Part shown: positions 21,936 through 33,045 of the stretch, piece by piece
Position numbering within the stretch: the stretch's first letter is position 1
How the letters are laid out: every line of letters starts with the position of its first letter
Assembly (NCBI RefSeq): GCF_002776525.5
Contig: NC_045452.1
Location: 28,601,835 to 28,665,834 of the forward strand
DNA from: Piliocolobus tephrosceles
Taxonomy: Eukaryota; Chordata; Mammalia; Primates; Cercopithecidae
Reading direction: 5' to 3'
Length of the DNA stretch: 64,000 nt
Translations under genes and position numbers: made by a program
The notes under the pieces: generated by a model
Seen by the model: the letters and a program-made list of their open reading frames with translations, nothing else
What the model was told of the DNA's origin: nothing
Database searches by the model: none

Positions 21936-22321
21936 ATGTTTTAGGAGGGGAATTAGTAGCGTGGAAAACACTCTGCAGTATGTTTTCTCAACTTTTCTTT
22001 CATGCATATTTACATATACACAAATACCCAATATTAATCACATTTGAGTCGAAGAATGACTTTTTGTGTATGCTTTCTGTGTTTTGTAGATATTATTAAA
22101 TCAACATGACTTACTTTTGTAAGCGGGAAAGAAAAATTGTAAAGTATCTGTGGCATGCCTATGTTTTGCCAGGCACTTTGCAGGGTGTGCTGAGGACACG
22201 ACAGCACTGACCTGCGCAGTGAGTTCACCACCAGCCTGGGACATCCCAAGTGGGGTTAGTGCAAGGAAGGGTAGGATCCTCCCACAAAGGTAGAGCCTGG
22301 GCAGCAGCCCCCTCACCCACC

Positions 22322-22352
<31 letters not shown>
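22322..22352. repeat. (AC)n microsatellite
   Basis: About 15 perfect ac units within CERK intron 1. Confidence 0.95.
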
Positions 22353-22354
<2 letters not shown>

Positions 22355-24070
22355 CCCAGGCCCTGCGTTTATCTAAGTGTGTTTTGCGACAGCCAGGGGA
22401 AATAACCCAGATATCAACGCAGTGTTTCCAGTTCAACAAGCATGACCCACTTCCAGTTCCTGTTTTTGTCCTGCCCTACTTCCCACCAGGCTAGTGGCCC
22501 AGGGCACGGCTGTCGCAGCTTCCTCAGGTGCCTGGGTGAGGTGCTGGCCCAGGAAGCTGCAGCGATCCGAATTGCTAGTCCTTGTCTTTGCTCTTGTACA
22601 GGTCAGTCACTGTCCCAGCATGATGATCCACAGAGGAAAGTGCATGTGCCTGCGTTCAAAGCCAGCTCCCCCTGTACATCACTGCCTCTGGACCCAGTCA
22701 ATTCCCACTCCTACTGTCCACATTTGAAATAGGGGTGATGCTACAGCGAAAACAAAGGAGTCGGAATAACTGAGTGTCCATCCCAGCAGGGCACACACAG
22801 TGGCCTTGCCTTTGTCCTTAGCCCATCAGTCACCTGGAGCTCCAGGGCTGTTCCTGCCTCATCTCACAGGTCTCCTAGGGCCAGTTTTAGAACAATTCTC
22901 CACCTCTCATTCCTTAACCTAGTCAATACCAGTGTGCCCAGATACACCTGGGGGAGTGGCAAGGGCTGGGCAATGCCACCTTGCTGACCAAATTAAGTAT
23001 CCTGTGAGCTGGTTCACATTCTTCTGCCCTCCTATGGCCCTACTGACCTCAAGCACATAAGAATCGAACCTGGGCCTGATTCCTTCTGAGGACTGTAAAG
23101 TTATGAGAAAAACCCAAGAGACAATGTGGCTGTATTTCTGAACTCATTCACAACTTAGCGTTTCCCAACTTGCTGAGATTTTTCCATCGCGTGGGAGAGC
23201 ACTCCTGGGTGGAGAGGGCAGGCTGCTTCCCGGAGGGAGCCCACCAGCCATGGCCCCACCAACCAGGGCCCTCCCTCTCCAAGAGGGACCAAGCTCCCAG
23301 CAGGCCAGTCAGGCAGCTCAGGATGAACCTGCACAAAAACGCCTCGGCTTAGCGAGAGTGAAGCAATAAGCATGCCGAGAGGCAAACCCCAGCACGTTGG
23401 ACAAAAGCAGACGCCGCACCGCATCAAGCCCTGACCCAGGCAACTAGAAGCTATAATGGGAGCTGGCCAGGGACGCCAAGGCAGAAAGCAGTGATGACTG
23501 ACCTCCCACACAGACGCCCTGTAAGGTGGGGTCTGGTGTCTCCGTGGCCGCTGGAGCCTGCGGGAGGCCTTACAGCCCAGTGGCTACAAGCACAGCAGCT
23601 GATTGGGCCAGTCACTTCCAGTCCCTGCCGATCAGCCCGTTCACCCCTAGGATGGGAGCAGCTGCCCCTCAGGAACCCATCCGGTTTGAAGCCCAGCGGC
23701 CCACACTTAGGAAGCGCTTGCGGAGGCAGTCAAGCCTTCTTCCTGAAGCCTAGGGATTTACAACAAAGCACAAACCCTTCGGGCCCAGGCCAGGCATCTG
23801 TTCTCCTTGTGTGTGGGTCCTGGTAGGTAATATTTGAGGTGTGACACTTCTCCCAAAAGGGACATGAGAAAGACCTTAGAAAAGTCAAGTCTCAGATGCC
23901 CAGCCACAGATAGGTGACCCCAGGGCTGGAAACCAAGTGTTGGTCATGGGTCTGAGACCACCCCTCGACGCTGGCCCCACCTAACGTTCAGCTCTGTCCC
24001 CACCAGCACCCAACCTGCAGATCCTCACAGCTCAGCACCAGAAACCGCCCAGAAGAACTCCTGACCTTGA
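22353..24070. other. CERK intron 1, 1.7 kb unique-looking block
   Basis: No Alu or L1. No credible exon. Weak MIR- or L2-like stretches are possible but not convincing. Confidence 0.45.
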
Positions 24071-24226
24071 CTGCCCACAAGGTCTAAAGGTGTCATCCCA
24101 GCTCCACACATCCACCAGGGAATCCTGGCCTCCGCCACAACCATCCCCATCTGCCCACAGGGTAAAAAGGTGTCACCCCAGCTCTGCACATCCACCATGA
24201 ATCCTGGCTTCCACCACACTCACCCC
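24071..24226. repeat. 80-bp tandem duplication, two diverged copies
   Basis: Copies start with 'ctgcccac' at 24071 and 24151 and share 'cacatccacca' and 'aatcctggc'. The second copy contains 28 bases found inverted at 27482-27509. Confidence 0.85.
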
Positions 24227-24245
24227 AATAATTAAAAAGAAAAGA

Positions 24246-24573
24246 GCCTGGGCGCTGTGGCTCACACCTGTAATCCCAGCACTTTGGGCCGCCAAGGTGG
24301 GCAGATCACCTGAGGTCGGGAGTTCGAGACCAGCCTGGCCAACATGGGGAAACCCCGTCTCTACTAAAAATACAAAAATTAGCCAGGCATGGTGGCAGGC
24401 TCCTGTAATCCCAGCTACTCTGAGGCTGAGGCAGGGAGAATTGCTTGAATCCGGGAGGCAGAGGTTGTAGTGAGCCAACATCGTGCACTGACCTCTAGCC
24501 TGGCCAACAGAGCAACACTCCGTCTCAAAAAAAAAAAAAAGAAAAACAACAACAACAAAAAACAAAAACAAAC
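24246..24573 (+). repeat. Alu dimer
   Basis: Sense Alu with a long composite tail (aac)n and aaac units. Confidence 0.93.
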
Positions 24574-24884
24574 CCTCTGCCCTCCTGCAGGGCTCTCTCT
24601 TCTAGCAAACAGCAGCTCCAACAGACCTCCTTCCCGTACTCAGTCCCTCCACATCCAACTCTGACCACCGCCATCTCCCATCTGCACAGGGCCAAAGCCT
24701 CACCATTGCAGGACCCATCCCTCTTCTGGGTCCTCCACGCAGAGGACATGAGATCCCTGGAAAATGCTAAGTTGGATAAGGCCCTCCAGGCGCTCCCACT
24801 CTGCTCACTGTGAAAAGCAAGTCGCCATCTCAGCCTGTAAGGCTTCAGGAGACCTGGGCCCCACTCTCCCTCCCCCATCTCCCT

Positions 24885-25256
24885 TCACTCCTGTGACACT
24901 GGCCTCCTGGTGGCCTCAGGGCCTTACACTCGCCGCTCTTCCTGCCTGGATGGATCTGTCCCTGGAATGCAGAACCCTCAGTCTCTCCAGGTCACTGGTC
25001 AAAGCCACCGTGTGAGTGAGGACTGCTGAGACCGCCAGCTACCACACAGTGACCTGCCCCACCTGCACAACCCTGCCCCCTACCCTGCAAGCTCTGTCCT
25101 CAGTGCCCAACTCCATCACACACTTGTCTCTGTGTGCCCTGTCTCTCCCTTTAAGGAAAAAAGCTCTGCTGCAGCAGCGACTGTGTCACACATGCTGGCC
25201 CCCGGCCGTCCCCAGCAGGCATACAATAAACATTTGCCAAAGAGGGCATGAATGAA
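24885..25256 (+). repeat. L2 3'-end relic
   Basis: 'ggcctcagggccttacactc' and the typical L2 3' ending 'caataaacatttgccaaaga' followed by gggcatgaatg. No coding remnant. Confidence 0.65.
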
Positions 25257-25859
25257 ATGGAACACACGGCTACCACGCAGCCTGGGTCTCCTGTGCCGCC
25301 AACACCTCCCCCTTCTCACTGTCCAGACCTGAACTGCTGCAATCCTCCCGCTGCCCCGGACTGCGGAAGGGCATCTCTTTATAAGCCTCTGCCAACCTCT
25401 CTGCCACAAGACAGCTCTGCCCTAGAGCTCTGCCCTAGAGCCTTGAGGAGGCCGTCCCGCCGCTGCACCGCGGCCCTCCAGGGTGGGCTGTGCGTCCTCC
25501 ATGTTTATCAAAGTCACTCTTCTCCTCATCTGGAGGGCCTCTGCGGGGCAAGTGGCCAACCCGTGGCACCGAAATCAATTCCCCCATCCCGAGTAGGGAG
25601 CACACCCCACAGAAGGTCAGGGGCTCTTTCTTTAACTTAACAGGAAGTCCTCACCCTGCAAGGGCGCCTCTCAGGTTCCGGATCCCTGCTTAAAAAAAGC
25701 ATCTGTTCTTGGATTAAACTGCAATGCGCGGGGTGGGGACCGCCTGGCACCCCCCTCAGGATCCATCCACAGTCCGTCTTGTACAGAGGTGCCCTGCAGA
25801 CAGACCGCACCGGGGGCCACGACCCCGTGAACGCGCCCCAGGTCCCACCTCCCCGCGGG
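25257..25859. other. CERK intron 1 near exon 1, no recognised element
   Basis: Pyrimidine-rich flank of the CpG island. It holds a 13-base tandem 'agctctgccctag' at about 25416-25441. Confidence 0.5.
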
Positions 25860-26800
25860 GATGGGGCGCCGGCCTCCGCTCCACTGCGCGGCGCTTTGTC
25901 CTCCGGTTCCCGGAGCAGACGGTAGCGCCCAGCCCGGACCCTGGCGCCAGCCTCCCTCCCGCCGGCCCCGACCCTCCCCGGCGCCTGCGCTCCCAGGGCC
26001 CCCGGCCTCAACACGGTCGCCCGCTCCCTCCCCGCACCCGGTCCCGCTAGCCGGGTCCCCCACGCTGCCCCCGCTCCCTGGCCCGGTCCGGTCGAACCCG
26101 GGCGGCGGCGACACTCACCCGCGCCGGGGGCGCCGGCTCCCGGCCCCGGGCTCCGCCACCAGCGCAGTACCGCCCGCGCGGGCTCCAGGCTCACGGCGCA
26201 GCGCTGCTGCTTCACCCACAGCACTGAGTGCAGCGGCTCCGCCGCCCCTGTCGCCCCCATCGCCGCCGGCGGGCTTGTCCGCCAGGCGGGGGGCGCGCGG
26301 ACGCCGAGGGGCGCGGGACCGTTAGCGGCCCCTGCAGTGGCCCCGGCGGCAGGCGGCGGGAGGCGGCGCTGCGTCACCCCGTACGCGGGCGGCGGGGACC
26401 GCGGAGGGGCCGGGCGAGGAGGAGGGGTGGGTAGAGGAGGGGCCGGGAGCCGGGGAGAGGCGGGGGGGACCCGAGAAGGGGAGAAGGGGGCGGAGGAGGG
26501 GGCCGGGATGGGGCGGGCCGCAGCCAGGGCGCTGGGGCCGGGAGGCGGCTGCCTTTCCTCTCCTCGCCGGCGGGTGCTGGGTGCTGAGTCTGGCGCTCCC
26601 GCGGCCGGCCGGGACTCAGTGGCGCCTTCCGCGCGGGCCGCGGATCAGGCGGGGTCCCGGCGGCGCGGAAATGCAATCCTGGCGATCGGGCGCGGGGCGG
26701 GCCTGGATGGGGGCGCCACGGGCGGCGTGACCTTGGGCGGCGGGTGCCCTCTTCGATCCTGGCCTCCTGCCGGCCTGGGAGGGGACCTGCAGCTGGGCCC
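25860..26800 (-). promoter_or_regulatory. CERK: CpG island and promoter region of CERK
   Basis: A dense CpG and GC-rich block surrounds CERK coding exon 1, in strong contrast to the CpG-poor flanks. There is no TATA box near the likely start, which fits a broad housekeeping-type promoter. A CRE/AP-1-like half site (TGCGTCAC on the plus strand, 26370-26377) and several GGGCGGG or CCGCCC boxes lie within 250 bases upstream of the ATG. The transcription start cannot be fixed from sequence alone; I expect it between about 26290 and 26420. Confidence 0.85.
26119..26260 (-). CDS. CERK: CERK coding exon 1 (residues 1-47)
   Basis: Starts at the ATG read from 26260 down to 26258 and ends at 26119 before a GTGAGT donor. 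It encodes 47 residues beginning MGATGAAEPLHSVLWVKQQR and ending GAGAPGA, plus the first base of the Asp-48 codon. This is the start of the N-terminal PH-like region that targets the enzyme to membranes and supports activity. The exon sits inside a CpG island. Compared with human CERK as I remember it, residue 11 is His rather than Gln and residue 31 is Val rather than Leu. The frame stays open upstream to a GTG at 26377, but no ATG precedes 26260 in frame, so this ATG is chosen. Confidence 0.96.
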
Positions 26801-28000
26801 CGGCAGTCAGGGAAGCCTTTCCAGGGGCGGAGGTCTTCCTAGGGGGCTGGGGCGCTGGCCCTTTGAACGCTCTGGGGCCTGAAGCCACAGAGCAGACAGC
26901 TGAGCACCCGCCCCTGAGCTGGCCCTACGAACCGGAGCCTGGGTCCCAGACTTGGAGAGACATGGCCCCTGTGGCCCCAATTCACCCCCCTCCCCAGGAA
27001 GGCCTCCCCAACCCCCCAGCTGAAGGAATCACCAGCCTGCAGGGACTCCAGCCCTGCCTTCAGAGCACACTGCCCCTTCATGCAAGCTCCAGTCTCTGTG
27101 CCCGCAGTGCCTAACACAGCCCCATAGGGAGCAGCCACAACCTGGTTCAGAGGGCACATCCCTCCCTGATTTATCAGTGAAGACTGTGCTCACAGAGATT
27201 AAGTCACTTGCCCAAGAGCACGGGGCTCCAGTGTGGCAGAGCCTAGGCTCACACTGAGGTCTGGTTCTGACACTGAGATCTGAGGCCTGCCCCACCCCTC
27301 AGCTCCCCTGCCCAGCCCTGCTGCTGCAGACAGAGGTGGGGTGGGCCAGGTCCACGTGGCCTTGCTGCTGTGCCTGGCACCAGGTGGCTCCATGTACAGG
27401 TCTTATCCTGCCAGCTCCTTATGACTGTCTATAGGGCAGGAACCAGCCATGAATCATTCCTCCCTGGGAGCCAAGCCCCTGGGTGGATGTGCAGAGCTGG
27501 GGTGACACCAAGTTCAGGCCATGTAGTGGAGGCCCCAGGACAGTCCTGCAGCCACCTTGGGCCCAGTCAGAGTCCTAGCAGGCCCTATCTGATCGTGGCA
27601 CACAGTGGGGTGTGCGGCAGCAAGGCCTGCCCAGCCTCCTCCCTCCCACAGCTGCCACTCTGAGGCCTGAGAAATGTGGATCTGAAACTTACTTGGAAAG
27701 GAAAGCTCATGCCAGTGGCAGGAGGGTGCTGCTGCATGTGAAGAAGGTTGGCAGGCAAGGGTGGCGTGGGCAGGGGCCCAGGAGCACCAGTGTCCCTGCT
27801 GGGGACCTCTTCCCTGGGCCTCCCTGTGCTCAGGTTCTGCCTGCCCCTCCTGGCATATTCATGTTTCTGTCCTGTCTGCACACCTCGGCTTAAAATCCTG
27901 CAGCCAGAGTGGGGGGCCCAGAAACGACTCAGAACTGCTTAGGCCCCGAAGGAGCTCCATTGCAGGAGACAGCAACATCAGTTACAAAACACACAGGAGA
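26801..28000. other. Upstream flank of CERK, no gene
   Basis: GC-moderate, CpG-poor. Contains an MIR relic at about 27150-27275 ('agattaagtcacttgcccaa') and the inverted 28-base match at 27482-27509. Confidence 0.5.
27150..27275 (+). repeat. MIR relic
   Basis: 'gattaagtcacttgcccaag' then 'gtggcagagcctaggctcac' and 'gaggtctggttctgac' match the MIR core and its 3' flank. Confidence 0.65.
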
Positions 28001-28590
28001 TTCAGTGAGGCTGCTCGGGTGGGCCCTCATCCAATGTGTCCTTACAAGAAGAGGAAATGTTGACTGGGCTCTGTGGCTCACACCTGTAATCCCAGCACTT
28101 TGGGCAGCTGAAGCAGGTGGATCACCTGAAGTCAGGAGTTCGAGACCAGCCTGTGAAACCCCGTCTCTACTAAAAATACAAAAATTAGCTGGGCGTGCTG
28201 GCGTGCGCCTGTAATCCCAGCTACTCCGCAAGCTGAGGCAGGAGAATTGCTTCAACCCAGGAGGCGGAGGTTGCGGTGAGCCGAGATTGCGCCACTGCAC
28301 TCCAGCCTGGGTGATGAGAGCGAAATTCCGTCTCAAAAAAAAAAAAAAAAAGAAGAGGAAATGTGGACACACACAGACCCCCGAGGCGTGTGTACACAGG
28401 GGTGGCTGTGGGAAGGGGCAACAAGAGAGAGGGACATCCAGGAGGCCAATCCTGTGGGCTTGGACCCGGACCTCAGACTTGCAGCCTCTGCGACTGTTAA
28501 TGGGAGACGACAGATTGCTCTTGTTGAAGCCACCTAGTCCGTGGTATTCTGATATGGCAACCCGAGCAGACCCAGGGGACCTATAGTCCT
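27965..28590 (+). repeat. MaLR LTR relic (MLT1-like) split by an Alu
   Basis: 'tgggccctcatccaatgtgt' and 'ccttacaagaagaggaaat' before the Alu, then 'cagattgctcttgttgaagc' and 'cacctagtccgtggtattct' after it, follow an MLT1-type LTR in sense orientation. Non-coding fossil. Confidence 0.6.
28061..28349 (+). repeat. Alu with perfect 15-bp target-site duplication
   Basis: 'aagaagaggaaatgt' at 28046-28060 is repeated exactly at 28350-28364. The left arm carries an internal deletion of about 20 bases. It is the last Alu before an 11.8-kb Alu-free block. Confidence 0.96.
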
Positions 28591-29939
28591 AGGATGGGCT
28601 GGGGAGGGGCCTGGCCACTGCAGGGCCCCATGCTCATGCACAGGGAGAGAGGGTGATGTCACGAAGCCCAAGTTTCCAGAAGATGCACATCCTGCAGTTG
28701 AGTTGCGTGGGAGAGGGGTTGGGTGGGGATCGGGCCCTGTGTGGGGCCATGACTCTGGGCACAGCACTGGAGGGATGGGAGGAAAGAACAGTCCACCCCA
28801 GAGCAATTGCCAGGTCCCTGCTGTGTGTTAGACCCAAGGGGCCCTTCAGGAGCTGGCTGCGAAGGCCACAGGAGCTTTGAAAATGGAGACGAGGCCAGAC
28901 CTGGCTGCCTGAGGACCTCCCAGTACCTCACCCACCTCTTCCCTGGCAGGCACACCTTGCCCGCCTTAGGCCCTGCCCCAAATGCCCTTCCCACACGTCT
29001 GCCTGGGAGGCCCCACACTCACCTTCTCCTCAACCCCCATCTTGTCCCTTCATGCCACAGAGTCCCCCGTCAGCTCGCTGCATGGCACTTCCACCCCCAG
29101 CTACCACAGGGCCTCGCTTCTCCTTACGGCACTTCAGAACAATTGATGCCCCAGCCTGTTGCTAGCCTGCTATGTACATGGCTGGTTTCAGCTCTGCACA
29201 GGGCCCTGAGCTGCCAGGTAGGCCAGAGAGCATGGGCTCAGCCCCAGCAGCCTGGAGTTCCGGTCCTAATTAGTCAGGCCCTGACCTGCCACCTGCCCCT
29301 ATCTTGCGTCCAGTCTGCAGACTTGGGCTGCTGCCTGCTGGCCTGATGGCCCTGGGGCCTGCTAAGCCAGACATCCTGCCCAGCAGCGGCCAGCACCCAT
29401 TCCCCTGGGCGGTCAGGTTGTCCCACACAATGGGCCACCTGGCCTCTGAGGTTCTGTCTAAGCTGTTCCACCCCCATACCCATGAGTGTCCTACCCACTG
29501 GGTCATCCATACCATAGGCCCCAGCCCCTCCTGTCCACGGAGCGCTGGCCACCAGCAGGAGCCTGGCACCTGCAGCCCCGCCTAGTATGGTCTCCTCCAT
29601 GGCCTCTGATGTATTCTTCCCTTCTCTTCCTGGGTCCCTGGCCTTGTTTGCTGTGCCAGTCCTTCCAGCTTATCTCCCGAGACTCCCTGTCTTGTGAAGT
29701 CAGCACCACCATCTGACATCAGAAACTAGAATGCTGGATTGGGGTGGGAGGATCCCGGCACCAGCTGTACCTGGGCTGCCAGGAATGACATCCTCTGCCC
29801 TCTACCCTCAGCCCTCCACCCTCAAGGAGAAACCTCCCACGCTCCTCGTCAAGGCTGACTGCCTTAAAGAGAATCCGAGGCTTCTCCTCAAGGGTCTGGA
29901 AGAAATGTCTTGGGCCCCGAGAGGCCCAGACATTTAGAG

Positions 29940-30070
29940 AGTAAGCTGATCATTACAAAACAGACATCCCTGTGTTCGCCACGTGATCCAGACTATAGCC
30001 CCTGGAGATGGGTATCACTTACCCCTTTTCACAGACATGAAAACTAAGACCCACAAAATGAACCTGGCCT
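29940..30070 (+). repeat. MIR relic
   Basis: 'cccttttcacagacatgaaa' followed by actaagaccca matches the MIR core. Confidence 0.6.
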
Positions 30071-30589
30071 GCTCCGGCTGTACAGAAAAGTAATTAGATG
30101 GGTTGCGGGGGCACTCCAGGCTCTCCTGTCCCAGGCTTTGGGGTCTCCCTGCCATGGGAGAGTCTGAAATGTGGGAACTGTGGATGACACAAGCTCCAGG
30201 CTTCAGCCTCAGCGGGCACTGCTCCCTGGGCACCAGGGCAGACCAGTCTGTTCCACCCTCCAGGACGTGCAGGACTGTCCTGCCTGAGCTTCTCTTACAG
30301 GAAGACAGTGCTGCTCTGCCCAGCCTCAGCCTGCCCATCTAGGGAAGACAGACTTAGAGCCTGGGCTGCAGTGGAGGATGGCCCACAGGAGGCAGTGGAA
30401 CCAAGCTAAAAGGCTAGGGAGGTGAGGCTAGCCTGGGATAGCTCCAAAGGCAGCCAGGGATCAGGACCGCTCACACCCCTGGAGGGCCGGGGTACATCAT
30501 CACACCCCGGGGGAGGTCTCAAAGGCTAGGCTTGGGTTTGGCCTAAACTCTGCAGGTTCCTGCCTGGGTGACCTGCCTCTGTTGGGCAC

Positions 30590-30780
30590 CAACACGATGT
30601 CTGTCACTCTGCTTAGCATTAGCACATTTCACCTTCAAGGTGATACTGCCCTACTACAGATAAGGAAACTGAGTCCCAGAGCAGCTACAGGAGCAGGCCA
30701 GGGTTATCCAGCAGGCCAGGGGCAGAACTGGGAATGAACCCAGGACTGCCAGACTCCGAATCCCGCCCTGTTCACCGCCT
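30590..30780 (+). repeat. MIR relic, well preserved
   Basis: 'cagataaggaaactgagtcc' then 'gcagaactgggaatgaaccc' and 'ctccgaatcccgccctgttc' follow the MIR consensus in order. Confidence 0.75.
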
Positions 30781-31761
30781 TGCACCCTGTTGGCCATGCT
30801 TGGGGTTTCCGCTCCAAACCGAAAATGCCCTGAGAGCAGGCCCGTCTACCAGCACCCCCAGGAGGGTGTGCACCTGCCTCTTCTGGCGTCTTCAATAAGG
30901 TGTCCATTTCTCCCTGATGCAATGCAGTCTTGACTCATTCCAGGGACTGGAGGCACCACAATGTCCAGCCTTGGGAGTTTGGGGGAAGAGTTACCCCGAG
31001 AGACTCCCATCTCGGTGACATCTGTGACCCCGCATGGGGTCCAGCTGAGTGGTCTTTGAACACCCTGGTCAGGTGGAGTGGGATCAGTGGGGAGACGGGA
31101 CCTGGAGCCCAGGCTGTGAGGACACAGACAGAGGCCATGAGCACTCAGGAGTGCCATAAGCTGTGATTTTGAGACCGATAAGGCCGGCTAGATAGCTTGC
31201 TGGGTGTGTCTTGTTTACCTTTTTATATTTGAGGCCTGTAAAAAATAGTGAGAAAATAGCAAGATGCCCAGGAGACAGGTGATCTGATTCAGCCAGGGAG
31301 TGGGTATCCCAGATGGGCCATGACAGCAGGGCTGGAAACAGATAGGTTAGGATCAAGGTGGTCAAAAAGCAGAAACGATGGGATGCAGTGATTGACAGGA
31401 TACGGGGTGAGAGGAAGCAGTCTAGAATGACCCCCAGTACCCTGCCTTGTCTGGGGGGATGGGTCCCTGTCATTCGGGTGGAAGCATGAGCAAGGAGCAT
31501 CCCACGGTGCCTGTGGGGTTTTGTGTTGGGGTCCGGAGGTCATGTTGGAGACTCTTTGGTAAACAGATGGGAGTGGATCTGCTGAAGGAAGGAGGGGAGG
31601 GGACCAGGGAGCCCCATGTCTTTGATTATCAGGGACAATCCTAGTCTCTGTGTACCGTGCTGTCTTCATTGTTGCTGGTGCTTCTGTTCACTTGCAGGAT
31701 AGCCCTGCTGTGGGATTAGTACTCTGGTCATTCACCAACACCCAAAGGCAGGGCAGCGAAC

Positions 31762-31800
31762 AGGTGACCTCATTTAGACCCTGAGCACAAATAGAACAGC
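31762..31800 (+). repeat. 39-base dispersed repeat, copy A
   Basis: Differs from copy B (33007-33045) at one base only (c versus g at offset 27). The flanks are unrelated. Confidence 0.9.
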
Positions 31801-32077
31801 TTCAAAAGGAGCCCATGAAGGAAACTGAGATGGTTCAGCCAGAGAGGCAGGAGGAAAGCAGGGGCCACAGCACCCCAGGGAAGGCGGAGAAAGGGAGGCA
31901 TGGTCCTGAGGAGCCCCAGCTCCACCTGCACTCGCTGGGAGCCTTCGCCTCGCCTGTTGGAGCCTCAGTTTTCTCTCACGTGTGAAACGAGGATAATGAT
32001 CACAGAGCAGAGTGGCTGAGGGCTCAAGATTCAAGTCCAGACTCTGTGAGGAAGGGCGGTGAGACCTTGGGCCAGGG

Positions 32078-32223
32078 CTTCCCAGGACAGCACTGTGGAC
32101 ATTTGGAACCACATCACTCTTGGTGGCAGGGACTGTCCTGTGCACTGCAGGACGTGCAGCGGCATCTCTGGCCTTCACCCAGAGACAGCCCAAAGTGTCC
32201 CCACACATTGCCAAATCCCCCAT
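32078..32223 (-). mobile_element. MER20-like hAT-Charlie relic
   Basis: 'gggactgtcctgtgcactgc' aggacg…'gcggcatctctggcc'…'cacacattgccaaatccccc' follows the reverse of MER20-type non-autonomous hAT elements. The name is from memory. Confidence 0.65.
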
Positions 32224-32224
32224 G

Positions 32225-32385
32225 AGAACCTCTGCCTTACGGAAATCACTCGATTTCTCTGTGCTTTGGTTTCTTCCTCCGTAAGTGCAGATACTAAAAC
32301 CAACCTCATGGGATGTTAAGAGGGTTAAATAGTATTGTAAATGCAAAGCGCTTGGCATAATAAGGGCTCATTAAATGTTAGTTCA
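32225..32385 (-). repeat. MIR relic
   Basis: 'ctgtgctttggtttcttcct' … 'aaagcgcttggcataataag' … 'ctcattaaatgttagtt' follows the MIR 3' side in the opposite orientation to the other MIRs. Confidence 0.7.
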
Positions 32386-33006
32386 TAAAATCAGAGCGAG
32401 CAGCCCTGGCAGACTGTTGAGCCCAGCGTCTGGGGTACGGTCGGCGTTCACTCGGTGGTGGCTGTGGTCATGTTTCTCTGAGGCTGGTCTGTGCATGGTG
32501 ATCAAGACCAAGGCGGGGGAGGAAGCCTCAGGGGCTACCTCTGGAGGGACTTCTGTCCCCAGGCAGCAGCCAGAGGCACTTGGAGGGCTGCACTCCCCAC
32601 TCAGGGAGGGCCTTGCTGATGCTAAGGGGCAGACAGGATCCCTGCTGTACTCTGCAGCTCCTGTGCTGCACGCTTCCTTCCCATCCTGGCAGGACCAAGC
32701 TGCTGGGTCTGACTGAGTTTTGGGGCTCTGGGGAGTGGGTTCCTGTGATCGCCATGCACTCCCCACAGGAGCAGGCACACCCAGACGTCCCTGGGCTGTC
32801 CTCTGGTGACCAAATCCCCCTGGTTTGCTGGACTTTCCTAGTTTAGCGCTTCAAGTCCCACGTCCTGGGAAACCTTTCACTCGTAGGAGGTGGATCGCTC
32901 GAGTTGTCCTGATTCCAGGTTATACAGCCTACCCCAGGGACGGGCTGGGCCAGCTGCACCTGGGCCCTGAGCTCTCCTTGCTGGGCTCATCTCAGCTGGC
33001 ACTGGG

Positions 33007-33045
33007 AGGTGACCTCATTTAGACCCTGAGCAGAAATAGAACAGC
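33007..33045 (+). repeat. 39-base dispersed repeat, copy B
   Basis: Same orientation as copy A, 1245 bases apart. Confidence 0.9.

Larger units (their letters stand above)
1..26260 (-). other. CERK: CERK (ceramide kinase) gene, 5' part: coding exons 1-5 and introns 1-4 plus part of intron 5
   Basis: Ceramide kinase phosphorylates ceramide to ceramide-1-phosphate with ATP at Golgi and plasma-membrane sites. Five minus-strand exons splice in frame through GT-AG introns to give residues 1-190, which I recognise as CERK by its start (MGATGAAEPL), its PH-like region and the FINPFGGKGQGKR loop. The remaining exons (rest of the DAGK-type catalytic domain, calmodulin-binding region, C terminus) lie to the left of the window. 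Intron 1 is about 16.4 kb, intron 2 0.7 kb, intron 3 5.3 kb and intron 4 1.9 kb. The orientation is divergent from TBC1D22A. Identity is firm; the exon numbering assumes that the first coding exon is exon 1, as in human. Confidence 0.97.
28600..31761. other. Intergenic CERK-TBC1D22A, no gene
   Basis: CpG-poor, GC-moderate, without Alu or L1. MIR relics at 29940-30070 and 30590-30780. Open stretches on either strand have no homology, start context or splice support. Confidence 0.55.

Noticed and set aside
22322..22352. (AC)n tract read as 'CVCVCVCVC' peptide
   Set aside because: Microsatellite translation, not protein.
25637..26377. 246-codon minus frame over the CERK CpG island
   Set aside because: Only 26119-26260 is real CERK coding sequence. 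The left part is intron 1 read through the donor and the right part is upstream of the ATG.
26337..26882. 181-codon plus frame (Gly/Arg/Ala-rich)
   Set aside because: A product of GC-rich, stop-poor CpG-island composition. No homology or splice evidence.
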